Positions 1 to 9,999 of a DNA stretch of 64,000 nt are shown in pieces. The stretch's first letter is position 1. Each line of letters begins with the position of its first letter. The DNA is from JAJDYQ01 sp963662865 (GTDB lineage Bacteria; Pseudomonadota; Gammaproteobacteria; JAJDYQ01): positions 868,001-932,000 of the forward strand of contig OY759969.1 in the NCBI GenBank assembly GCA_963662865.1. The letters are read 5' to 3'. The notes beneath the pieces are model-generated. The model saw only the letters and a list, made by a program, of their open reading frames with translations, was not told the origin of the DNA and searched no databases. The position numbers were made by a program, and so were the translations under genes.

Positions 1-95
1 CAGTTGAGGGATTGCTGCGACCGGAAGATGATAAATACGCCAACAGGATGCTGTATTCTGATCCGGTTTTTATTGTATCGGCTGTCGTAAATTGA
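1..95 (+). CDS. C-terminal end of an unidentified gene
   Basis: An open frame enters from the left edge (first complete codon at base 3) and ends with TGA at 93-95, giving about 30 residues ending in FIVSAVVN. The residues are not obviously random, but the fragment is too short to assign a family. It may equally be chance read-through. No function is proposed. Confidence 0.35.
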   Translation, partial: VEGLLRPEDDKYANRMLYSDPVFIVSAVVN

Positions 96-230
96 CGTTC
101 TGTTCCCTTCTCCGAAGCGAAAGGAACACCTCAATGGCTGTCATTTGCATATTAGAAACATCTCTGGAGCCACAAAGGTATTAACCGCTGATTCCCCTTT
201 TCCTCGAAAAAGGCCAGACAGCGCAGAAAG

Positions 231-530
231 CTACACACAGCCCGTTGGTTTCGGCAGACCGCCATACTTGGTAATTGGCTTCATCGGGCCGGTCATCCAT
301 TGTTTGAACAGAATCTTCTGGTCAATACCGATGTGCTTTGCAAACTTACGGATGGCGGGTACGGTGCCCTGATCCTCATAATATTCACGCGCCTTCATGA
401 TCTGTTCCCACTGCGCGTCACTGATTTCCACGCCATCTGCCTGAGCCATGTTGCGGCCGATTTCAGATGTCCATCCATTTATGTCTTCAAGATAGCCGTC
501 ACTATCTCTGCTTGGAATTTGCATATTCAT
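231..530 (-). CDS. tusE: TusE/DsrC-family sulfur-carrier protein
   Basis: A 99-aa protein ending in the family signature GLPKPTGCV, with the invariant penultimate cysteine that carries persulfide in this family. DsrC proteins of sulfur oxidisers have a second cysteine ten residues earlier; here that position is a threonine (motif PITKYGG), so the protein is of the single-cysteine TusE type. TusE passes sulfur from TusBCD to MnmA for 2-thiolation of tRNA wobble uridines. A good ribosome site (AGGAG, 7-8 nt from the ATG) supports the start. No tusBCD or dsr genes are in view; the next gene upstream on this strand is a decayed IS3. A role in sulfur relay is inferred from the family. Confidence 0.8.
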   Translation of the reverse strand: MNMQIPSRDSDGYLEDINGWTSEIGRNMAQADGVEISDAQWEQIMKAREYYEDQGTVPAIRKFAKHIGIDQKILFKQWMTGPMKPITKYGGLPKPTGCV

Positions 531-619
531 TATGTTTCTCCTAGTTTGATAACTTAATTATTTTGGGCAACTCGCTCAGAGATTATCTCAGATGATGATT
601 GATTTCGTAAGCTTCCCTG

Positions 620-1408
620 TCAAGTGGACAGTTCAAAAGTAGAAGACTTGGCGTTTTCAGGGGTTTCAAAGAGGGTCATTCCTCCGAGGCTGCCATGGTC
701 GCGTTCCTCGTTGTATTCGAGCATCCAGGCCCATGTAATCTCTCTGACTTCGTCCAGATGATTGAACCAACTCGTGTCGAGCACCTCCGTGCGATAGGTT
801 CGGTTGAATCGCTCAATGTCGGCGTTGTGGTTCGGCTTGCCGGATTCAATATAGTCAATCTCAATGCCGTTATCGTGACACCAGGTCGTGAAGCATTGTC
901 CGAGAAACTCCGGGCCGTTGTCGGTACGCAGCACATCGGGCAATCTCCGTATCGCTTGCAACTGCTCGAACACACGAATCAGGCGCACACTGGACAACGA
1001 AGTATCGATCTTGATTAGCCAGGGCTTCTCGGTTGAAATCATCCAGGACATTAAATGTCCAAAATCTCATACCATAGTACAGCGCGTCGCTCATGAAATC
1101 GGCAGACCAGACCTGATTCGGTTGTGGCGGCACCCTCAAACGGCATTGATTCCCTGATGGGTATCCGTTTCTTCACACGGCGGCGCCGATTAAGTTTGAG
1201 CAGGCAGCCCACTCGCCACACACGGCTTGTGGCTCCAACGGTGCCCCTGACGCCTCAAGCGCCGGAACAGCTTCCAAAAAACCAAGTCCAGGCTTGCTGC
1301 GTGGCCAATGCGCTCAATGTCTCAGCCAGTTGGCCATCTCGTTCCAGTCTATTGACCAACGGCTTGTACCAAGCCGACCGAGATAGACCCACACTGCGGC
1401 AGGCCGGT
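620..1408 (-). pseudogene. Decayed IS3-family transposase (OrfB)
   Basis: Read from about 1408 leftward, the three frames together give a typical IS3 OrfB. An N-terminal part resembles RSVGLSRSAWYKPL, a middle part RRLRRQGHRWSHK, then QVWSADFMSDAL at the start of the integrase core, and finally RTDNGPEFLG and the C-terminal WAWMLEYNEERDH region. The pieces lie in different frames, so there are at least three frameshifts. No orfA is visible; the right part abuts the IS256 inverted repeat at 1409. The terminal FELST and stop lie at about 620. It is inactive. Confidence 0.85.
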
Positions 1409-2013
1409 AGTGTTCATAATTCTGTGTCATTTTCCTAAACTGATATGAACTGATAGATGAAGGAGATGATACATGAAGACCAATATTGACTTTGAACAGC
1501 ATTTATCCCAATACCGAGATACAACACTGCGTGATCCATCAAATCCGCCACTCTATGAGGGATGTCGCCTCAAAGAATCAAGAGGCCTTCATGGCCGACC
1601 TCAAGTGCGTTTACAAAGCCGCAACCCTCAATGCCGCCGAGACCGCCCTGGATGAGTTGGAAGCCAAGTGGGGCGGCAAGTACTCCATGGCCATCAAGTC
1701 CTGGCGCAGCAAGTGGCCCACTCTATCGGCCTACTTCAAGTATCCCGATTATGTGTGTACCGCCATTTACATCAACAATGCCGTTGAGGCCGTCCATCGC
1801 CAGTTCCGTAAACTGACCAAGACCAAAGGCGGCTTCGCCAATGAAAGCCGCTTGCTCAAGTTGTTGTATGTCGGCCTACTCAAAGCCTCTGAGCGGTGGA
1901 CACGCCCGTACAAAACTGGAACCTCACTCTCTCGCAGCTAGCTATTCACTTTGAGGGCAGACTCGATGATTACATTGCTTTGTAAATGCGACTGACACAG
2001 AAGTTTGAAACAC
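1409..2013 (+). mobile_element. Internally deleted IS256-family element with both inverted repeats
   Basis: Left end at 1409-1430 (core TTCTGTGTCA) and right end at 1991-2013 (core TGACACAGAA) are imperfect inverted repeats of about 22 bp. The body is about 600 bp against about 1.3 kb for intact IS256 elements: the start of the transposase (1473) is joined out of frame to its C-terminal third. It could still be moved by a transposase supplied in trans. The right end lies 3 bp from the stop codon of the formate dehydrogenase gene. Confidence 0.75.
1473..1985 (+). pseudogene. IS256 (mutator-type) transposase, deleted and frameshifted
   Basis: From about 1495 the frame encodes the C-terminal part of an IS256 transposase: YPNTEIQHCVIHQIRHS, then LDELEAKWGGKY, the catalytic-glutamate region INNAVEAVHRQFRK and KGGFANESRLLKLLYVG. 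The catalytic aspartates upstream are missing because the middle of the gene is deleted. A second frameshift near 1905 separates the last residues (NWNLTLSQLAIHFEG, stop at 1983-1985). The fragment at 3843-4040 carries part of the region missing here. Confidence 0.85.
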
Positions 2014-2016
2014 TCT

Positions 2017-3213
2017 CTATTTTTTGTACTTAGCCGCTTCTTCAGATCCACTCGTTGCTGTGCCTTTACTGTATGAGTGTGCCCCCATGCCTGCTAATTC
2101 TCCATTTTGAACTATCAAATATTGATTTCTAATTTCTTTTTTCTTGAAGAAGCATTCCAAAATTTCTCTTACACCATCAGCATATCTTGTTTGAGCAGAT
2201 AATGAAGTTCCTGAAGTATGTGGGGTCATCCCGTGGTTAGGCATAGTTCTCCAGACATGATCGTTAGGTGCTGGTTGTGGAAACCAGACATCTCCAGCAT
2301 ATCCACTTAATTGACCGGATTTAAGCGCCGCTGCAATTGCTTCCCTGTTACAGATTTTCCCTCTGGCAGTATTCACAATATAAGCACCTTTTTTCATTTT
2401 ACTTATCATTTTTTCGTCAAATAAATTTTCTGTTTCTGGATGTAAAGGGCAATTTATTGTGACAACATCACATACCTTAACCATTGATTCGACAGAATCG
2501 TGAAAAGTTAAATTTAACTCCCTCTCAACCGAGTCAGGTAGTCTATGTCTATCAAAATAATGAAGATGAACATCAAATGGTTTCATTTTTCTCAATGCAT
2601 CCAGGCCAATTCTTCCAGCCGCGACGGTTCCAATATGCATTCCTTCTACGTCATATGATCTTTTTACGGCATCTGCAATATTCCAACCACCTGCATTAAC
2701 AATAGCATGTTGACTGTGATAATCTCTTACCATTGATACAATCATCATAACAATATGTTCTGCAACGGATCGCGAGTTACAATAAGTGACTTCCACAACA
2801 TCCACCTTATGGTCCATTGCTGCTTGTAAATCAACGTGGTCAGATCCAATTCCGGCTGTGATTGCCATTTTTAAATTTGGCGCTGACTCAATCTTTCCTC
2901 GGGTTAAATAATATGGGAAAAATGGTTGAGATATTACAATATCAGCATCTACTAACTCTTTATCTGCCTTACATCCATTCCCATCTTTATCAGAAGTAAC
3001 AACTAATTCGTGACCGCTACTCTCTAAAAATTTTCGTAGTCCTAGTTCACCTGAAACACATCCTAAAAGTTCTCCTGGAGTAAAATCTCTTCCTTTAGGG
3101 GAAGGCAAAGTCATTCCATCAGGATATTTATCTAGCTTAGGAATATTTTCCAGAGGATAGCTCTTTGGCATTCCATCCTTTGGATCATCGTATAAAACAC
3201 ATAATATTTTCAT
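2017..3213 (-). CDS. fdh: NAD-dependent formate dehydrogenase
   Basis: A 398-aa protein of the D-2-hydroxyacid dehydrogenase superfamily, the length of the methylotroph NAD-FDH. It oxidises formate to CO2 and makes NADH, without metal or molybdenum. Visible are the Rossmann loop AAGRIGLDAL (about 198-207), the NTARGK arginine that binds formate, PQPAPNDHVWRTMP, and the catalytic histidine in TPHTSGTSLSAQTRYADG. The start has an AGAGGA ribosome site. Codon use is clearly more AT-rich than the flanking core genes, and it sits with the HPP gene between IS remnants, which suggests acquisition by transfer. The stop lies 3 bp from an IS256 terminal repeat. Confidence 0.93.
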   Translation of the reverse strand: MKILCVLYDDPKDGMPKSYPLENIPKLDKYPDGMTLPSPKGRDFTPGELLGCVSGELGLRKFLESSGHELVVTSDKDGNGCKADKELVDADIVISQPFFPYYLTRGKIESAPNLKMAITAGIGSDHVDLQAAMDHKVDVVEVTYCNSRSVAEHIVMMIVSMVRDYHSQHAIVNAGGWNIADAVKRSYDVEGMHIGTVAAGRIGLDALRKMKPFDVHLHYFDRHRLPDSVERELNLTFHDSVESMVKVCDVVTINCPLHPETENLFDEKMISKMKKGAYIVNTARGKICNREAIAAALKSGQLSGYAGDVWFPQPAPNDHVWRTMPNHGMTPHTSGTSLSAQTRYADGVREILECFFKKKEIRNQYLIVQNGELAGMGAHSYSKGTATSGSEEAAKYKK

Positions 3214-3289
3214 TTTGTCCTCTCTCTTTAATTGAATTTAGTAAAATTTTAGTATCTTATGAAAGTTTCTTAGCAAATTTTCTTATTTT

Positions 3290-3757
3290 TCAAAGGGATA
3301 TTTTTTTAAGTATGAATCTATTAATTAGAATTGCATATATTATTATGATAATTGATCCGAAAATAATCGGATTTATTAAAAAATCAAAAGAAGCGCCCGT
3401 AAGAATTACAAATATTGGATTACCTCCTGCTGGCGGATGAGCTATATTTAATAGTATCATAAAAAAAATTCCAATGCCCACTGCTAGGGGAATAGTCAAA
3501 TATTCTGGTAACGGAATAAACTTTAAGACAATAATGCCAACCAGAGAAGTAATTAAATGTCCAAAAAAAACATTTTTGGGCTGTGCAAAGGGGCTTTCTG
3601 GATATCCAAAAAGCAAAACCATTGACGCGCCAAATGAACTAACAATAAATGAACCTAATTCAATTTTAAAAGTAAGTATCGAAAGGGAACCGATAGTTAC
3701 TATTGAAAAAATTCCAGCAATAATTGATTTATGAAATAGTTCTTTGGTTATTTTCAT
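3290..3757 (-). CDS. HPP-family integral membrane protein
   Basis: About 155 aa with four or five hydrophobic segments and the family motif HPPAGGNP after the third. Members are small inner-membrane proteins; some plant and cyanobacterial members are reported to transport nitrite, so a small-anion transport role (nitrite or perhaps formate, given the formate dehydrogenase just downstream) is possible but is inference. The chosen ATG at 3757 (MKITKELF) fits the family start; an in-frame GTG lies 18 nt upstream. The upstream flank is an IS256 fragment, so the native promoter may be lost. AT-rich like fdh. Confidence 0.75.
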   Translation of the reverse strand: MKITKELFHKSIIAGIFSIVTIGSLSILTFKIELGSFIVSSFGASMVLLFGYPESPFAQPKNVFFGHLITSLVGIIVLKFIPLPEYLTIPLAVGIGIFFMILLNIAHPPAGGNPIFVILTGASFDFLINPIIFGSIIIIIYAILINRFILKKISL

Positions 3758-3842
3758 GCCAGATAGAGTCGTCACAAGATTTCACACCATAGTGCCAGAT
3801 AGCGTATTTGCATAGCCGCCACAAAGGAGGTGGTATTTTCAG

Positions 3843-4040
3843 AATATCTTTGACCCCTCGGTTGTGCAGATCGGTCAGAACACTCAACCAATGGTGGGCG
3901 CTCTCTTGATCAGACAGATATCGGCCCAGCAGTTCTTTTTTGCCTTCAATATTCAGGCCCAAAGTGGTGTAGACCGTCTTATTGATGTAGCGACCATTTT
4001 CCTTTTCCGGGTGCCTGAGTGAATCAATTCTAACATCGTC
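3843..4040 (-). pseudogene. IS256 transposase fragment (central part)
   Basis: The frame contains RHPEKENGRYINKTVY, TLGLNIEGKKELLG and HWLSVLTDLHNRGVKDI, the region following the first catalytic aspartate in IS256 transposases. It lacks both the N-terminus and everything after GVKDI. The open frame runs on to 3729 into unrelated residues. It belongs to the same family as the deleted element at 1409-2013. Confidence 0.8.
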
Positions 4041-4144
4041 AGATGAAAGTGATTGGAAATTATGGAGTAAAATTAGCAAAAGCGCTAGACTTTATGATGT
4101 ATAAGGACTGGGATTACAAACCTCGGTGCAGTACCGATTTATAT

Positions 4145-6024
4145 TATACTCCCCCGAAATTCCTCTACCGATCACCACCCCACTGATCGGTATTGAGCGC
4201 ACTGTCCAGGTTAATCATTGCCGTATGCCGGACTGTGATAACTTCGGCGTTCCGGCCTGTCCTGAACATGCTAGACCCGGCCCATCGGTGGGTCGGGACC
4301 CTCATTACAAGGTGGAAAGCACCAAGCGTGGTACGGTACTTTCCATTCGTTGCAAATCTTGCTGGGATAATCCGCCGATCAAGTCCAATGCCGCCATCGC
4401 GGCGGAAATCCATCGGCTTACCGATATGGATGGTTTGCTGCGACTGGAGGAAACGACCGGTTGTCGACAGGAATCTTGTGAAAACCATGGTTTGCCCATT
4501 GCATCAAACCGCAGGCATTATCTGAAAAAAGGTCAAATAGCCGGGCGTGGTCAGCGTTATCAATGCAAAGCCTGTGGCAGTAAAGTATTGCTCTCGCAGC
4601 CCATCCGGCTGCACGATAACCATCAGCGTTTGGCGGCAGACATCTTTAGCCGTATTGCCGATAAATCGCCTGTGCGTGGCACGGTCCGTGGCGTCGGATT
4701 AGTGTCAAATCAGTCTTATTATGATGTCCTGACTTTCATCCATGACCGTTGTCGGGCTTATTTCAGTTCGTGCGGACCGGGCCTTGATGGATGGTCGGCT
4801 CAGTCTGCCAGTTGATATGACGGTTGAGTTGGACAGTCAGATCTATACGCTGAACTGGCCGAGCCGGTTGGATCGGCGCAATATCGAATTGTCCTGCTAT
4901 TGCAACGTGGATACCGATTCTCGGTTTATTCTGGTATGCACAGTAATTTCGATGACAGAGTGGGATTCGATTGTCATCAACAGGGGCGCTGCTCTCAATG
5001 GCGATATGGCGCAGAAAGAACCATTTCGCCGCTATGCTCAGTACTGTCTGGCCGGTGATGAATTAAAGGCGGAGCGTGCGTTAGCCCGTAAGTATCGGGC
5101 CAAGCGAGATAATCTGGCAGGACAGATCACGGCGCTGTATGCGGCCGCTGTCAGCCGGGAGGATGTAGAGAACATCGAGTTGCAGGATATGGATCCTGGG
5201 TTTTGTACCCTCTTACCTGCGTAACGGTATGCAGGTGCATCTGCCGTACACCGTTTATGCTCACTGGTTTTTGTTGCACCGGCTTTTGCAAGGTGCTGGC
5301 GTGAAAACTGTTCAGGCCAATATGGATATTGATTCCATGAGCCGAGCGGCCTTTCTTTGTGCCTTTGCAGGAGAGGTACAACGTGGGGAGGCGCATAGTG
5401 TTTTTTGTACGCTATACCAAGTTCCAGACAGTGGATGAGCGCCGTAGCATCATGGAAGAGAGCCGCTGGCATCGAGCGACCTTTCGGAATACACTGCCCG
5501 AAGCGGTTCGCCATGACCTGCAGACCGTCTCACGGGTCATGATGCAGGCGCAGTTTGACGATGGGGCCGTTTACGGTTAGTGGAAGGATGTCTGGTACGC
5601 CCATCCCCTACCCGCCATGAACGAACCCCACAAGGCGGTCTGTTCACTGACACCGCTGGCAAATATCTCGGATGAGCACAAGGCAGATCGTTTTCTCAAG
5701 GCGGGACTAGGCCATGTATCGACAACATCTTTCAGATCACCTGGCGCCTGTTCAATGCCTTTGAGTGTCCTGTCAGGACATCTTCGGAGACATAATGCCG
5801 TGTGGCACGGCTATGCGCCGTACAATCCGGCCCTGATGCAGACCTATCTGACGATCTTCCGGGCAGTGAATAACTTCATTCTGGCAGGGAAAGACGGACG
5901 GACGCCGACTATGTGTCTGGGCATTACGAAAAAGCCGCTCCAGTATGAGGATATTTTGTGACCGGGGCAGCGAGTGCCGCGCCCAAAGCGCCGTCGGCGC
6001 AAAGGGATGCGGCTGGCTGCTTGA
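4145..6024 (+). pseudogene. Twin-zinc-ribbon transposase-like gene, family 1, copy 1 (broken)
   Basis: Closely related along its length to the copy at 7907-9774. The N-terminus is intact and shows two zinc-ribbon units: C-x4-C (CRMPDC) with C-x2-C (CKSC), then C-x4-C (CRQESC) with C-x2-C (CKAC). The rest is broken: a frameshift near 4765, a second near 5215, an in-frame TAG replacing a glutamine codon near 5578, further shifts near 5700-5800, and a TGA replacing tryptophan near 5960. The C-terminus (NNFILAGKDG, then a basic RRRRKG tail) resembles the end of DDE transposases. A DUF1508 gene follows on the opposite strand, as in copy 2. Confidence 0.75.
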
Positions 6025-6056
6025 GGGAAAGTAAACTAGTGCGCTTTTTAGTGCGT

Positions 6057-6230
6057 CTACGTTAAGTCATCCACCGAGGTGTCGGTGTTCGTTCCCTTGA
6101 TCAGATCAATGACCTTCTGGCAGTTGTGCTTAGCCGTGTAACTTTCCCCATGGGCAATAATCTCTCCATTACCGGCTTTCAACCTCCAGATGTATTCGCC
6201 TTTCGCGTCTTTGTCAATTTCAAATTTCAT
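6057..6230 (-). CDS. DUF1508 (YegP-like) small protein, copy 1
   Basis: A 57-aa frame read from 6230, starting MKFEIDKDAKGEYIWRLKAG and ending in DDLT. The pattern K-x2-GE-x2-WRLKA-x-NGEI with a later KxxC is the DUF1508/YegP domain; the biochemical role of the domain is unknown. A same-length paralogue with few changes lies at 9809-9982, each time convergent with a family 1 transposase-like gene, so it seems to travel with that element. Confidence 0.8.
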   Translation of the reverse strand: MKFEIDKDAKGEYIWRLKAGNGEIIAHGESYTAKHNCQKVIDLIKGTNTDTSVDDLT

Positions 6231-6505
6231 TGGGTTTTCTCCAATTGTTTAGGGATGAAGGAATTATACAGATTAGTTGACAGAAACCTGTCTTCGGATA
6301 TGTTCCGGGCCTGAGTTCTATCAACTTTCTCCATAGTATAAAAGTTTCCCTTATAAACAGACAGTTGTCCATATTCACTGTTTAGGGAATGTCTGATCAA
6401 TTAAGTTCTTGAGGGGCAATTTCAGTAGCCTCGAATGTTGAAATTGACTGGAACTAACGGCCGGATTCTGTCATCAAGCTGGCTTTGGTACACCTTTTCC
6501 ATTTT

Positions 6506-7434
6506 TTAGGCGTAGCTCACCTGTAACTTTCGCCACCTTTGTTTGAGTAGCATCTGCTTGGCCATCATCAGATTGCTCAATGCACAGGCTACAATCAGGC
6601 GATGTGTGTCTTTGCTAACCCGAGATAGCGCACTTTGGTAATGCCAAGCTGATGTTCCACCTTTGCCCGCACCCGGGACTTGGTACGGTTCTTCAGGCGC
6701 TCGCTATCGGTCAGCTTGCGATGGAGCGAACCCTTGGCTTGTGTGAAATCTCTCGCTGCCAGCGCGGCCTTCAAGAGCCCGGCCTTTTGTCCCGCATAGG
6801 CCGAATCTCCCCAGACCCGTGTCTCGCCTCCATGCAGCCAGCCAGTCAATACCTGCGAATCGTGCACATTGGCCGGGGTCGCTACCATCGAATGAGTCGA
6901 CTTACTGCGAGAGTCCACTCCAATATGCGCCTTCATACCTAAAAGTACCATTGCTTGTCTTTGCGCGTCTGGCACATCTGTGGGTCGCGTTCTTTCTTTT
7001 GATTCTTCGTCGAACTCGGCGCATTTATGATGCTGGCATCGACAATCGTACCTTGATTAACCTTCAGTTCGTTCTCCGTCAGATACTCATTCACCAACTC
7101 GAACAAGCGTTTACCTAGATTGTGCCTTTCCATCAGATGACGAAACTTGCAGACCGTAGTCTCATCCGGCGCAGGCTCGCGAAACAGGTCAATCCCGACA
7201 AACCGGCGCATCGCCAGCGAATCGTACAGCGATTCCTTAGCAGCAGGATCCGAAAGGTTAAATCAATGCTGAAGGAGGTGAAGACGCAGCATACGTTCCA
7301 TTCTCACCGGGCGGCGTCCCGCTCCTTTAAGACTGGGATAAGAAGGTGCTATCGCTTCGGTCAGCTCTGTCCAGGAAATAATTTCGTTCATGTTATCCAG
7401 AAAGCGTTCTTTAATTTACAGCATCTACAGATTG
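6506..7434 (-). pseudogene. IS5-family transposase, decayed
   Basis: Reading leftward: an N-terminal part with IISWTELTEAIAPSYPS, an in-frame TGA where the family has tryptophan (near 7262), then LYDSLAMRRFVGIDLF, PDETTVCKFRHL and the catalytic VDASIINAP. A frameshift near 6940 is followed by KAHIGVDSRS, HDSQVLTGWLHG and VWGDSAYAG, and a further shift near 6605 precedes ALSNLMMAKQ. These are the DDE motifs of the IS5 group. Three lesions make it inactive. The sequence from 6231 to 6505 holds no recognisable gene. Confidence 0.88.
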
Positions 7435-7458
7435 AAGTGATTTTGAGATAGGTTCTAG

Positions 7459-7692
7459 TAACTGGCGATGGGACGGAGCGCCTGATTGGAGTTTAATTTA
7501 AAGGACTGGCCACAATACTTGCAGCGCAGCCAGTCATTGACTTCAATGGTAGTACTTATCAGCAACGGCCTTTTCGCCTTTGGTGGGCGCCTCTCCAGTG
7601 TATGGCACACCAAAGCGAGCGCACATCGGATTGCGGCACATGGCCCAACTGAAGGATTGACCGAATTCAGGTAGATTAATCGGATGAATCAC
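7459..7692 (-). pseudogene. 5' fragment of a family 2 twin-zinc-ribbon transposase-like gene
   Basis: Read from a GTG at 7692, this matches the first about 75 codons of the gene starting at 13419: the same first five residues, then MCRNPMC and CKYCGQSF zinc-ligand pairs and the segment SNQALRPI. It stops at 7459 where IS5 sequence begins, so it was probably cut by that insertion. It shows that family 2 is multicopy. Confidence 0.7.
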
Positions 7693-7737
7693 GGAAAAGT
7701 CAGGTCAATAGAGAAAACATGGGGTGGCTTCCTGGGC

Positions 7738-7756
7738 GTTTGTAATTTTTGGGCTT
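7738..7756 (+). repeat. Inverted repeat, left copy (partner at 13621-13639)
   Basis: The bases CGTTTGTAATTTTTGGGC recur in reverse complement at 13621-13638, beside tRNA-Ser. Each copy lies 150-220 bp upstream of the start of a twin-zinc-ribbon gene (7907 and 13419), so it may be a shared element end. 7757-7906 is AT-rich and probably carries the promoter of the 7907 gene. Confidence 0.5.
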
Positions 7757-7906
7757 TTTTGACTTAAGCCATTGATTTTCATAATGAAATAGCAAAAATT
7801 AAAATGGCATTATTTTTGGAATTATGTTACATTTCTTCCCATTATTCACTATAATATCCACGTAACGTATTGATTTTACAGAAATAACCCTTGAGGAGGA
7901 TATCTG

Positions 7907-9774
7907 ATGATTCCATCACCCCGAATTCCTCGGCCGGTCACCACTCCACTGGTCGGTATTGAGCGCACTGTCCAGGTCAATCATTGTCGTATGCCCGATT
8001 GCGATAACTTCGGCGTCCTGGGCATGCCAAGCCAGGCCCATCCGCGGGGCGGGACCCGCACTACAAGGTGGAAAGCACCAAACGCGGTACGGTACCTTCC
8101 ATCCGTTGCAAGTCTTGCCGGGATAATCCCCCTATCAAGTCCAATGCCGCCATTGCTGCGGAAATTCACCGATTGACCGATAAGGATGGCCTGCTGCGTC
8201 AGGAAGAGGCCACCGGTTGCCGACAGGCATCTTGTGAACACCAGGGGTTGCCCATTGCATCCAATCGCAAGCATTACCTGAAAAAAGGCCGGATAGCCGG
8301 GCGTGGTTCGTGCTATCAATGCAAAGCCTGTGGCAGTAAGGTCTTGCTCTCACAACCCATCCGGCTGCACGATGACCACCAGCGTCTGGCGGTGGACCTC
8401 TTTAGCCGTATTGCCAATAAATCGCCTGTACGCGGCACAGTCCGTGGCCTCGGATTAGCGTCAACCCAGTCTTATTATAATATCCTGAACTTCATCCATG
8501 ACCGTTGTCGGGTTTATTCCGGTCATGTGGATCGCGCCTTGATGGATGGCAAGATCAAACTGCCGGTCGATATGACGGTTGAGTCGGACAGTCAGATTTA
8601 TACACTGAATTGGCCGAGCCGGTTGGACCGGCGCAATATCAAGTTGTCCTGCTATTGCAGCGTGGATACCGATTCCCGGTTTATTCTGGGTATGCACAGT
8701 AACTTTGATGACCGGGTGGGCCCATTTATGATCAACCAGGAGGCAGCCCTCAATGGCGATATGACGCAGAAAGAGCCGTTTCGCCGTTATGCTCAGTATT
8801 GGCTGGCCGGTGATGAATTAAAGGCGGGGCGTGCACTGGCCCGTCAGTATCGGTCCAAGCGGGATGATCTGGCAGGACAGATCACCGCGCTGTATGCCGC
8901 TGCTGTCAGGCGGGAGGATGTAGAGAATATTGAGTTGCAGGCTATGGATCCGGGGTTTTGTACTCCTTCCTTGCGTAACGGTATGCAGGTGCATCTACCC
9001 TATACGGTTTATGCCCACTGGTTTTTGTTGCATCGGCTCCTGACCGGCGCCGGCGTGAAAACGGTTCAGGCCAATATGGACATTGATTCCATGAGCCGGG
9101 CGGCTTTTCTCTGCGCCTTTGCCAAGGAGGTACAGCGTGGGGAAGCGCATGGGTTCTTTGTGCGCTATACAAAGTTTCAGACAGTGGATGGGTGCCGTCG
9201 TATCATGGAAGAAAGCCGCCGGCATCGGGCCGTTTTTCAGGATACGCTGCCCGAAGCGGTTCGCCATGACCCGCAGGCCGTCTCACGAGCCATGATGCAG
9301 GCGCAGTTTGACGATGGCGCTGTTTATGGTCAATGGAAAGATGTTTGGTACACCCATCCCCTGCCTGCGATGAACGAACCACACAAGGCGATCTGTTCGC
9401 TGACGCCGCCGGGCGGTCTCTCAGATGAGCGCAAGGCTGACCATTTTCTCAGTGCAGGATTGGCCCGTATCGACAATGTTTTTCAGATCACCCGGCGTCT
9501 GTTCAATGCCTTTGAGCGCCCTGTCGGGACTTCCTCGGGGCATAATGCCGTATGGCACGGTTATGCACCGTACCATCCGGCCATGGTGCAGACGTATCTG
9601 ACCATCTTCCAAGCGGTGAATAACTTCATTCTGGTCGGGAAAGATGGTCAGACACCGGCCATGCGCTTAGGGATCATGAAAAAGCCGCTCCAGTATGAGG
9701 ATATTCTGTGGCCCGGACAGCGGGTGCCGCGCCCCAAGCGCCGTCGGCGCAAGGGGATGCCGTTGGCGGCTTGA
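7907..9774 (+). CDS. Twin-zinc-ribbon transposase-like protein, family 1, copy 2 (one frameshift)
   Basis: Starts at an ATG with a strong ribosome site (GAGGAGG, 8 nt upstream). The first 35 codons match copy 1; between about 8018 and 8065 a short deletion shifts the frame, after which the frame at 8068-9774 is open for 568 codons. Seen: zinc ligands CRMPDC and CKSC, then CRQASC and CKAC; a possible DDE-like core (VDMTVESDSQIYTLNW, VDTDSRFILG, VQANMDIDSMSR); and a C-terminal HGYAPYHPAMVQTYL, NNFILVGKDGQTPAMRLG of the kind found at the ends of DDE transposases. I infer a transposase of a family I cannot name. A version starting at 8068 would lack the first ribbon half. Confidence 0.65.
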
Positions 9775-9808
9775 GGGAACGGATGGCTGGCTGGCGTTTT
9801 TAGCGCGT

Positions 9809-9982
9809 CTACGTCAAGTCATCCACCGGGGTGTCAGCGTTGGTTCCTTTGACCAGATCAATGGCGTGCTCGCAGTTGTGTTTAGCCGTATAGCTTTCTC
9901 CATGGGCAACAATCTCTCCATTACCGGCTTTCAGCCTCCAGATGTATTCGCCTTTCGCGTCTTTATTGATTTCAAATTTCAT
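9809..9982 (-). CDS. DUF1508 (YegP-like) small protein, copy 2
   Basis: 57 aa, starting MKFEINKDAKGEYIWRLK, same length as the copy at 6057-6230. A GGAG ribosome site precedes the ATG. It starts 17 nt after the stop of the DUF2235 gene and could be co-transcribed with it. It is convergent with the family 1 transposase-like gene (35 bp between stops). Function unknown; an accessory of the mobile unit is the simplest reading. Confidence 0.82.
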   Translation of the reverse strand: MKFEINKDAKGEYIWRLKAGNGEIVAHGESYTAKHNCEHAIDLVKGTNADTPVDDLT

Positions 9983-9999
9983 GGGTTTTCTCCGGTTGT

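Noticed and set aside
96..130. Terminator after the leftmost partial gene
   Set aside because: TGTTCC/GGAACA can pair, but the inner stem is poor and no T-run follows.
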